DNA of 64,000 nucleotides from Salinibacterium sp. NG253 (lineage in GTDB: Bacteria; Actinomycetota; Actinomycetes; Actinomycetales; Microbacteriaceae), in the NCBI RefSeq assembly GCF_015864945.1, contig NZ_JADYWF010000003.1:186001-250000 (forward strand). Reading direction: 5' to 3'. The notes under the pieces are model-generated. The model worked only from the letters and a program-made list of their open reading frames with translations, ran no database searches and was not told the DNA's origin. Shown piece by piece: positions 55,800-64,000 of the stretch. How positions within the stretch are numbered: the stretch's first letter is position 1; each line of letters begins with the position of its first letter. The translations under genes were made by a program, and so were the position numbers.

Positions 55800-56722
55800 C
55801 CAGGCATTTTCTTCGCGACGATGACCTCAGCCCGGCCGAACAACTCGAGATTCTCGATCTCGCCGAAAAAGTAAAGGCCGATCGGTGGGGGCGCAAGCCG
55901 CTAGCGGGTCCGCAGACCGTTGCTGTGATCTTCGACAAGTCATCAACTCGCACTCGCGTCTCGTTCGCTGTCGGCATCGCAGACCTTGGCGGTTCGCCGC
56001 TCATCATCTCGACCGCCAACAGTCAGCTCGGCGGTAAGGAGACAGCCTCAGACACGGCTCGCGTTCTTGAACGCCAGGTGGCCGCCATTGTCTGGCGCAC
56101 CTACGGCCAGCAGGGTCTTATTGAGATGTCCCACGGAACCCAGGTTCCCGTGATCAACGCTCTCAGCGACGAGTTCCACCCGTGCCAGTTGCTCGCCGAC
56201 CTGCTCACGATTCGCGAGCACAAGGGCGAGCTCAAGGGCTTGACCGTCACGTTCCTCGGTGATGGTGCAGACAACATGGTGCACTCCTACCTGCTCGCTG
56301 GCGCAACCGCGGGAATGCACGTGCGCATCGCGTGCCCCGAAGATTACCTACCGCTGGCGGATGTCGTCGCTGACGCGGAGAAGATTGCGGCCTCCACGGG
56401 GGGTTCGATTTCAATTCTCACCGACGCGGCTGAAGCCGTGACGGGTGCGGATGTTGTTGTCACCGACACGTGGGTGTCGATGGGCAAAGAAGACGAGAAG
56501 GCCGCTCGCGTGGCTTCTCTTGGTGCCTACAAGGTCGACACTGCGCTGATGGCGCTCGCAAAGCCTGACGCTATCTTCTTGCACTGCTTGCCTGCTGACC
56601 GCGGGTATGAGGTTGAGGCCGACGTGATCGATGGCCCGCAGAGTGTCATCTGGGATGAGGCGGAAAACCGCCTGCACGCCCAGAAGGCTCTCATGATTTG
56701 GTTGCTCGAACAGGCTGCCTAG
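55796..56722 (+). CDS. argF: Ornithine carbamoyltransferase
   Basis: A 308-residue transcarbamylase making citrulline. The carbamoyl-phosphate motif is KSSTRTRVSF (about 44-53), HPCQLLADLLT and DGADNMVHSYLL follow, and the ornithine motif is FLHCLPADRGYEV. The ATG overlaps argD (ATGA). argR, which commonly comes next in actinobacteria, is absent; a hairpin and a new promoter signal occupy the 67-bp gap to argG. Confidence 0.97.
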   Translation: MTRHFLRDDDLSPAEQLEILDLAEKVKADRWGRKPLAGPQTVAVIFDKSSTRTRVSFAVGIADLGGSPLIISTANSQLGGKETASDTARVLERQVAAIVWRTYGQQGLIEMSHGTQVPVINALSDEFHPCQLLADLLTIREHKGELKGLTVTFLGDGADNMVHSYLLAGATAGMHVRIACPEDYLPLADVVADAEKIAASTGGSISILTDAAEAVTGADVVVTDTWVSMGKEDEKAARVASLGAYKVDTALMALAKPDAIFLHCLPADRGYEVEADVIDGPQSVIWDEAENRLHAQKALMIWLLEQAA

Positions 56723-56727
56723 TATTT

Positions 56728-56744
56728 GGCGGCATGAAGCCGCC
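56728..56744 (+). terminator. Hairpin between argF and argG
   Basis: GGCGGC, loop ATGAA, GCCGCC: a perfect 6-bp stem 5 nt after the argF stop. No T run, so a partial terminator or processing site. Confidence 0.5.
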
Positions 56745-56756
56745 GTTGTAGTTCCC

Positions 56757-56762
56757 TAAACT
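56757..56762 (+). promoter_or_regulatory. Candidate -10 of argG
   Basis: TAAACT lies 27 nt before the argG ATG, after the hairpin. A transcript starting near 56769 would carry the AAGGAG (56776-56781) ribosome binding site. No clear -35. Confidence 0.35.
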
Positions 56763-56789
56763 GATTCACGACGTCAAGGAGAAAAACAT

Positions 56790-59428
<2,639 letters not shown>

Positions 59429-59430
59429 AC

Positions 59431-60018
59431 GTGTTCGAACTGCTCAGCAGGCCGGCGACCGAGGTTGCGCCGCTCTTGCTGGGTGCTGTCGTGCGCGTCG
59501 GTGAGGTCGCGGTGCGGCTCACCGAGGTCGAGGCATACCTGGGCGAAGTCGATCCTGGTTCTCACGCGTTTCGCGGCCCCGGCAAACGTAACGCTGTGAT
59601 GTACGGCCCGCCCGGCCATCTTTACACCTATTTCACCTACGGCATGCACACGTGCGCGAATGTCGTGTGCATGCCTGAGGGCGTCGCCTCAGGAATCCTT
59701 TTACGTGCCGGCGAAGTGATCGAGGGGATGGATGTCGCGGCCGAACGTCGCGCAACATCCAAGAAACCGGCCGACCTCGCTATGGGGCCCGCCCGCCTCG
59801 CGGTTGCGCTGGGCATTCGTTTGGATGATGCCGGCACCAACCTAGAGTCGGGTCGCGTTCGTCTGGAACTGCCGCAGTCGCGGTCTCCGTTCAGCGTTGG
59901 TCCGCGCACGGGCGTCGCGGGTGCTGGCGGCACTGACAAGTATCCGTGGCGCTTCTGGATTCCGGGGGAGCCGAGCGTGTCCCCGTATCGCCCCGCAGTG
60001 AAGCACAAGCGCAGCTAG
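59431..60018 (+). CDS. mpg: DNA-3-methyladenine glycosylase (AAG/Mpg type)
   Basis: A 195-residue monofunctional alkyladenine DNA glycosylase that starts base-excision repair. VRLTEVEAYLGEVDPGSHAF contains the catalytic Glu, RNAVMYGPPGHLYTYFTYGMH the DNA-intercalating Tyr region (quoted in parts), and GPARLAVALGI and DKYPWRFWIPGEPSVSPYR the rest of the fold. The GTG start is 2 bp after argH, so it is expressed as the tail of the arg operon, an unrelated function riding on it. Its stop overlaps the next GTG (TAGTG). Confidence 0.94.
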   Translation: MFELLSRPATEVAPLLLGAVVRVGEVAVRLTEVEAYLGEVDPGSHAFRGPGKRNAVMYGPPGHLYTYFTYGMHTCANVVCMPEGVASGILLRAGEVIEGMDVAAERRATSKKPADLAMGPARLAVALGIRLDDAGTNLESGRVRLELPQSRSPFSVGPRTGVAGAGGTDKYPWRFWIPGEPSVSPYRPAVKHKRS

Positions 60019-60938
60019 TGGCCCGCTTCACACCGCTAGAGCAGCGGATTGATGAGTGGGCGCACCGGCGTCTTGACCGCGTTCGCGATGGCGGTCCGCA
60101 GCATCCGCACGGTAGCAGTCGGGTCCAACCACAGCGCCTCCGCACGTGGGCTATCGAGTTCACCGTGTTCGTGCTCAAGCAAGCCTGGGCGTGCGTCTTT
60201 GGGGGAGCGCTGTTGACAGTTCTCGTGCTGACGCGCCTCTGGTATCCAGAGTCGGCGGCCCTCGCCCGCAACGACTTTCTGGTGTTCGCTGCTCTCGCCA
60301 TCCAAGTTCTCATGGTGGTCTTCAAGCTGGAGACGCTGCGCGAGCTGCGGGTGATCATCCTGTTCCACATCGTGGGCACGGTGATGGAGATTTTCAAGAC
60401 CGATGCTGGGTCGTGGACCTATGAGGGCGACGGCGTGCTGCACATCTTCGGCGTCCCGCTCTATAGCGGTTTCATGTATGCCGCGGTCGGTTCCTACATG
60501 GTGCGCGTGTTCCGGCTCTTCGAGCTTCGTTTTGATCGCTATCCGCGACGCTGGATCACGGCCATTCTGGCCACGCTGATCTACGTCAACTTCTTCAGCC
60601 ACCATTTCATCGTCGACGTTCGGTGGTTCCTCTTCGTGGCCATCGCGGTGGTGTGGTGGCGCACGGTCATGCACGTCAGGGTGTCGCGGGCGCGGTTCCG
60701 GATGCCGATTCTGGTCTCGTTCGTGCTGGTCGCAGTATTCATTTGGATTGCAGAGAATGTGGCGACGTGGTCGAACGCGTGGGTATATCCCAATCAGTCG
60801 GAGGGCTGGGAGTTGGTATCGATCGCCAAGCTTGGTTCGTGGCTGCTGCTCATGATCGTCTCAGTGGTCTTGGTGACGTGGGTCGAGAAACCACAGCCGC
60901 CGGAAGCGATCGCCGAGAACGCCACCGCGCAGCCGTAA
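60018..60938 (+). CDS. DUF817-family integral membrane protein
   Basis: A 306-residue protein with about eight membrane helices after a soluble Arg-rich N-terminus of 45 residues. The family-like motifs are FLVFAALAIQVLMVVFKLE, FHIVGTVMEIFKTDAGSWTY, IPLYSGFMYAAVGSY-type (VPLYSGFMYAAVGSYMVR), NFFSHHFIVDVRW and WIAENVATWSNAWVYPNQ followed by WELVSIAKLGSWLLLMI. Clustered His, Asp and Glu in membrane segments suggest metal or small-molecule binding, but the function is unknown. The GTG overlaps the mpg stop; the frame open upstream lies inside mpg. Confidence 0.85.
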   Translation: MARFTPLEQRIDEWAHRRLDRVRDGGPQHPHGSSRVQPQRLRTWAIEFTVFVLKQAWACVFGGALLTVLVLTRLWYPESAALARNDFLVFAALAIQVLMVVFKLETLRELRVIILFHIVGTVMEIFKTDAGSWTYEGDGVLHIFGVPLYSGFMYAAVGSYMVRVFRLFELRFDRYPRRWITAILATLIYVNFFSHHFIVDVRWFLFVAIAVVWWRTVMHVRVSRARFRMPILVSFVLVAVFIWIAENVATWSNAWVYPNQSEGWELVSIAKLGSWLLLMIVSVVLVTWVEKPQPPEAIAENATAQP

Positions 60939-60974
60939 TGCTAAGCCCACGCAGAGCAAGTGCCGACTGGCTGC

Positions 60975-61529
60975 CTAGCGCCCGACAAGCAGGGCTGCGG
61001 TGCAGAGCCCAGCCCAGACGAGGCTCACGAGCGTGCCAATGATGAATCGTTCGCGGGCAGCTGCGTTCTCGAGCTCTGAGAAACGACCGAGTCCTTTGAT
61101 CGCAACGATGACGGCGATCGCTCCGGGCTGCCACACCATGAAGGATGCGATGAACGCGAAGCGCTCGAGGTAGCCGATCGTGGTTCCGCCGCGCAGAATC
61201 TCACGTTCAGGCAGGGGAGAGTCGGCGTCAATCACGAGGATGCCGCCATGTTCGCCGCGCGGCGCCGGATACGAGGCGAGCGAGAGCACGAGCGCCACGA
61301 GTGGGCTGCCGGCGAGAGTGGCTAGTGCGACGAGGGCGGCGCTGAGCAAAATGATTAGTCCAGAAGCATCACCGGGCAGAGGGTTTCCGGTGGAACCCAG
61401 GATGAGGGCGATACCGACAGGCAGTAGCGAGACGGTGGCGAGCCAATACTTTTCGGTGCGCGCGGCAATCATGGATGCGCCGATCGCTCCGATTGTGAGA
61501 ACGAGTACCGCGATCCACCAGCCGGTCAT
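60975..61529 (-). CDS. Multi-span membrane protein, SatE-like partner
   Basis: A 184-residue protein with about five hydrophobic segments (MTGWWIAVLVLTIGAIGASM first; GTLVSLVWAGLCTAALLVGR last) and a soluble loop around residues 90-120. No catalytic motif is seen. It overlaps the upstream minus-strand gene by 4 nt, so the pair is translationally coupled. Given that the partner resembles SatD, this is probably the membrane half of a SatD/SatE-type pair, an assignment by context rather than sequence. Confidence 0.75.
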   Translation of the reverse strand: MTGWWIAVLVLTIGAIGASMIAARTEKYWLATVSLLPVGIALILGSTGNPLPGDASGLIILLSAALVALATLAGSPLVALVLSLASYPAPRGEHGGILVIDADSPLPEREILRGGTTIGYLERFAFIASFMVWQPGAIAVIVAIKGLGRFSELENAAARERFIIGTLVSLVWAGLCTAALLVGR

Positions 61530-62164
61530 GACGTGCCTTTCTCTGCGCTGAGCGCGTTGTCGGTTACTACTTCACTGTGTGCTCTGTCGAGCAGGTTTGC
61601 AAGGGCGCGAACGGCCTCTTCTTCTGTGCGAAGCCCGGCGACGAGAGCCCGCTGGCTGGCAGATTGTGGGGAGATGCCGAGGCGCTCGGCCGCATCGGCC
61701 TGAGTGATTCCGGTGCTGAGCAAGTCGTAGAGTTCCCAACCGTTGTCTGTGCGACGGTTGCGAAGCAGAATCAACAGCTCAAGAAGTGGCTCGATGTCGC
61801 GGGCCAGCTCGCTCTCGGGGTCGGACTCGACGGCGCATTTGGCTGGACTCTTCTTGGCGCGGTCGATGGCGTCTCTGGCGGCGAGAAAGGCAGGGCCACT
61901 GGTTGCGCGCACGCTTGTTCCGAACGGCAGGGGCACTGCGCCGATACCGATTCCCACGCTCCACTGTTCGGTGCGGGTCAGTTCGAGGGTGATGTCGAGA
62001 GCCGCCTGTGCCGACGTGAGCAGCATTTGCGCTTCGTCTCCGGCGGTGCGTTCGGCGGGCAGCGCGAGGTCATCCGCGCGCTCGGTATTGATGCGCTGCA
62101 GGGTCTGGGCTACGGCATCCGCGCTGCTGCGGCTGTTTCTTTGGTCCGCTGTGATCACAAACAT
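61526..62164 (-). CDS. SatD-like protein with C-terminal helix-turn-helix
   Basis: A 212-residue protein. The N-terminal 115 residues contain [39 protein letters not shown] and SVGIGIGAVPLP, then SGPAFLAARDAIDRAKK. This order matches SatD as I remember the family (not searched). A helix-turn-helix sits at about residues 160-185 (GITQADAAERLGISPQSASQ). The D, GDE and GIGIG elements are also placed like those of class III nucleotide cyclases. The ATG at 62164 is 6 nt after TAGCCT on the minus strand. Role unknown; the context is the coupled membrane gene and divergent tyrS. Confidence 0.7.
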   Translation of the reverse strand: MFVITADQRNSRSSADAVAQTLQRINTERADDLALPAERTAGDEAQMLLTSAQAALDITLELTRTEQWSVGIGIGAVPLPFGTSVRATSGPAFLAARDAIDRAKKSPAKCAVESDPESELARDIEPLLELLILLRNRRTDNGWELYDLLSTGITQADAAERLGISPQSASQRALVAGLRTEEEAVRALANLLDRAHSEVVTDNALSAEKGTS

Positions 62165-62170
62165 AACTAA

Positions 62171-62176
62171 AGGCTA
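62171..62176 (-). promoter_or_regulatory. Leaderless -10 of the SatD-like gene
   Basis: TAGCCT on the minus strand, 6 nt before the ATG at 62164. Confidence 0.5.
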
Positions 62177-62286
62177 CAGCATTGATTCTCCAACATCAGG
62201 CCCACAAGCATGATTTCTTCAGATCAGTGCCTCAGCATTGCGGATAACGCGTGGCAGGCTGCTCTCAGCACCCCGCCGATAGGCAC

Positions 62287-62292
62287 TACGGT
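62287..62292 (+). promoter_or_regulatory. Leaderless -10 of tyrS
   Basis: TACGGT ends 7 nt before the GTG at 62300, which selects this start over an ATG at 62210. Confidence 0.45.
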
Positions 62293-62299
62293 TAATGAC

Positions 62300-63610
62300 G
62301 TGTCAGCGACAGCATCAGAATCTCTCAGTACCCAAAGCAACGACAGCTCTTTCGAGAGCTTGTGGCAAGAGCTCACGTGGCGCGGTCTCGTGCACGTCTC
62401 TACCGATGCAGATGCCCTTGAGAAGCTTCTCGACGGTGACCCCATCACCTACTACTGCGGATTCGACCCGACCGCGCCCAGCCTTCACTTAGGCAACCTC
62501 GTGCAGCTTCTGCTGCTGCGCCGTCTTCAGCTGGCTGGCCACAAACCTCTCGGACTCGTCGGGGGAGCGACCGGCCTCATCGGAGATCCCCGCCCCACAG
62601 CGGAGCGCACGCTCAACGACAACGAAACTGTTGCCGAATGGGTCAGCTACTTGCAGGCCCAGGTCTCCAAGTTCTTGAGCACCGAGGGTGACAATGCCGT
62701 GCGCATGGTCAATAACCTCGACTGGACAGCGCCGATGAGCGCGATCGATTTCTTACGCGATATCGGCAAGTACTTCCGTGTCGGCACGATGCTCAAAAAG
62801 GATGCGGTGAGCGCGCGTCTCAATAGCGACGCTGGCATCAGCTACACCGAGTTCAGCTACCAAGTCATGCAGGGCATGGACTTCTTGGAGCTCTACCGCA
62901 ACTACGACTGCGTCTTGCAAACCGGTGGCAGCGACCAGTGGGGCAATCTCATCAGCGGCAGCGACCTCATTCATAAGGCTGAGAGCGCGAGCGTTCACGC
63001 TATTGGTACTCCGCTCATCACTAACTCGGATGGCACCAAGTTTGGCAAGAGCGAGGGCAACGCCATTTGGCTCGACTCGAAGATGACGAGCCCCTACGCG
63101 TTTTACCAGTTCTGGCTCAATACCGATGATGCTGATGTCATTGAGCGCGTGAAGATCTTCACGTTCCTGTCGCGGGAGCAGATAACCGCTCTCGAGACCG
63201 CTGTTGCTGAGGCGCCGTTCCGTCGCGAAGCACAGAAGACTCTCGCGTTCGAGGTCACTTCTCTCGTTCACGGCCGCGCTGCAACGGAAGCGGCAATCGC
63301 AGCATCTGCAGCTCTCTTCGGCCAAGGGGAGTTGGCGTCATTGGATGCGGACACTCTTGCCGCAGCTCTGCGCGAGCTCGCCCACGTCGAAACCTCAGCG
63401 GACGCGACCGTTGTGCAATTGCTCGTCGACACGAAACTGGTGTCGAGTGCAAGTGAAGCACGTCGCGCAATCTCGCAGGGCGGTGTCTACCTCAACAATG
63501 TTGCCGTAGCGGATGACCAGGCCACGGTGGGCAGTGACCTTCTGCCGGGAAACGTGGCCGTTCTCCGTCGCGGCAAGAAGACGCTCGCGGGAATCTTCGT
63601 CACCTCCTAG
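62300..63610 (+). CDS. tyrS: Tyrosine--tRNA ligase
   Basis: A 436-residue class I synthetase. The HIGH-equivalent is PSLHLGNLVQLL, YCGFDPTAPS precedes it, the Tyr-binding QTGGSDQWGNLISG is intact, and the KMSKS-equivalent is KFGKSEGNAIW. A C-terminal S4 RNA-binding domain (about 370-436, SASEARRAISQGGVYLNNV) is present. The frame is open 30 codons upstream, but the first 90 bases have no conserved content and a leaderless hexamer precedes the GTG at 62300. The TAG stop is followed in the same frame by a DHFR-family remnant. Confidence 0.96.
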   Translation: MSATASESLSTQSNDSSFESLWQELTWRGLVHVSTDADALEKLLDGDPITYYCGFDPTAPSLHLGNLVQLLLLRRLQLAGHKPLGLVGGATGLIGDPRPTAERTLNDNETVAEWVSYLQAQVSKFLSTEGDNAVRMVNNLDWTAPMSAIDFLRDIGKYFRVGTMLKKDAVSARLNSDAGISYTEFSYQVMQGMDFLELYRNYDCVLQTGGSDQWGNLISGSDLIHKAESASVHAIGTPLITNSDGTKFGKSEGNAIWLDSKMTSPYAFYQFWLNTDDADVIERVKIFTFLSREQITALETAVAEAPFRREAQKTLAFEVTSLVHGRAATEAAIAASAALFGQGELASLDADTLAAALRELAHVETSADATVVQLLVDTKLVSSASEARRAISQGGVYLNNVAVADDQATVGSDLLPGNVAVLRRGKKTLAGIFVTS

Positions 63611-63839
63611 CGCGAGCAGCACCCGCAGAAGTGGGCCGACTACTTTTGTGACCAGCCAACGTTCGACTTCACTACACGCGACCTTCCTGTTCCCGAAGGC
63701 GCCGATGTCCGCTTTGTTCGCGGAGCGGTAGCGGATGCTCTGCCCGCGATTCGCGAGGCTGCGGGTCACGGCGACATCTGGATTATGGGCGGTAGGTCAA
63801 TTCGCCCATCTGGTTTACGAAGTCGTACCGCCGAACTAG
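63611..63839 (+). pseudogene. Remnant of a RibD_C/DHFR-family protein gene
   Basis: Directly after the tyrS TAG, and in the same frame, the bases encode HPQKWADYFCDQPTFDFTTR, DLPVPEGADVRFVRG and GHGDIWIMGG, the middle part of small DHFR-family (RibD C-terminal-like) reductases. The N-terminal half with the start is missing. After IWIMGG the family's GQF continuation is found only in another frame (GGT CAA TTC from 63795), which ends at TAG 63837-63839. So there is a 5' deletion and a frameshift near 63794. No function is expected. Confidence 0.65.
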
Positions 63840-64000
63840 TCGTCGCTCTGCCGCTGGTTGTCTGGCTCATTGCCACCATTAACTCTCAAGTTTCACCGCA
63901 CGGTTCGAGCACTACGCAGTGTTTTGGGGCCCTCATTTTTGCGACACGCCCGGGATGCACGTGGTGTTGGTGAGGGGGGCAAAATGCACGTAATGTTTCC
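63840..64000. other. Non-coding end of the window, nothing identified
   Basis: No convincing gene. The G-rich segment with TTTTTGCGACACGCCCGGG (63937-63955) could be the start of a control region for a gene or rRNA operon beyond the window, but no element is complete enough to call. Confidence 0.3.

Overview
The window is a stretch of an actinobacterial chromosome of moderately high G+C (about 60 percent by eye), most likely from the family Microbacteriaceae. The evidence is gene content and order: ftsK-pgsA-cinA-clgR-DUF3046-recA-recX-miaB-miaA-dapF-hflX-lexA, hisC-hisB-hisH-hisA(priA type)-sseB-DUF1844-infC-rpmI-rplT, pheS-pheT-argCJBDFGH, plus PNPase, RNase J and many genes that appear to be read from leaderless transcripts. 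The genus cannot be fixed from the sequence alone. There is no phage, insertion sequence, CRISPR array, tRNA or rRNA gene in the window; it is mostly core chromosome with short accessory patches (about 5.7-8.5 kb, 18.4-21.5 kb, 34.5-36.0 kb and 60-62.2 kb).

Layout. 1-3 kb: a flavin monooxygenase with its FMN reductase, then ppk2 and a DUF5302 gene on the minus strand. 3.1-5.6 kb: pnp with a long structured leader. 5.7-8.5 kb: small membrane protein, YbhB-like protein, aldo/keto reductase and a TetR regulator. 8.8-18.3 kb: M16 peptidase, a phosphatase, GNAT, dapB, a TIGR01777 protein, OsmC, thyA-folA-dapA and rnj. 18.4-21.5 kb: a MacA/MacB-like ABC export system. 21.6-34.5 kb: ftsK through hflX. 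34.5-37.3 kb: a divergent SDR/TetR pair, then lexA divergent from a membrane-anchored LysM gene with SOS boxes between them. 37.4-43.3 kb: part of the histidine operon, sseB, DUF1844 (minus) and infC-rpmI-rplT. 43.4-47.6 kb: an rRNA methyltransferase and a glutamate-type ABC importer (gluABCD order). 47.7-60.9 kb: pheST, the complete arginine operon without argR, a 3-methyladenine glycosylase and a DUF817 membrane protein. 61-64 kb: a SatD/SatE-like pair, tyrS and a decayed DHFR-family remnant.

How the genes work together. The window holds the whole arginine pathway from N-acetylglutamate to arginine, three lysine/diaminopimelate genes (dapA, dapB, dapF), four histidine genes, the thymidylate/folate pair thyA-folA, an SOS module (recA, recX, lexA and a probable SOS division inhibitor), and RNA maturation and decay (pnp, rnj, miaA, miaB, a SpoU methyltransferase, hflX). 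Glutamate uptake (gluABCD) sits next to pathways that consume glutamate.

The most interesting signals are regulatory. About twenty genes have a TANNNT hexamer 6-8 nt before the start codon, as expected for leaderless mRNAs. One of these signals drives not a known gene but a 30-codon leader ORF upstream of argC. It ends in tandem CGA-CGA arginine codons and a stop, and is embedded in a foldable RNA with mutually exclusive helices. Since argR is missing from its usual place between argF and argG, this looks like an arginine-responsive leader-peptide switch. I know of no description of one in this group. Other points of note are a perfect palindrome over the ppk2 promoter with 21-bp phased repeats behind it, a 15-bp hairpin in the leader of the SOS LysM gene, and an AUC start codon for infC.
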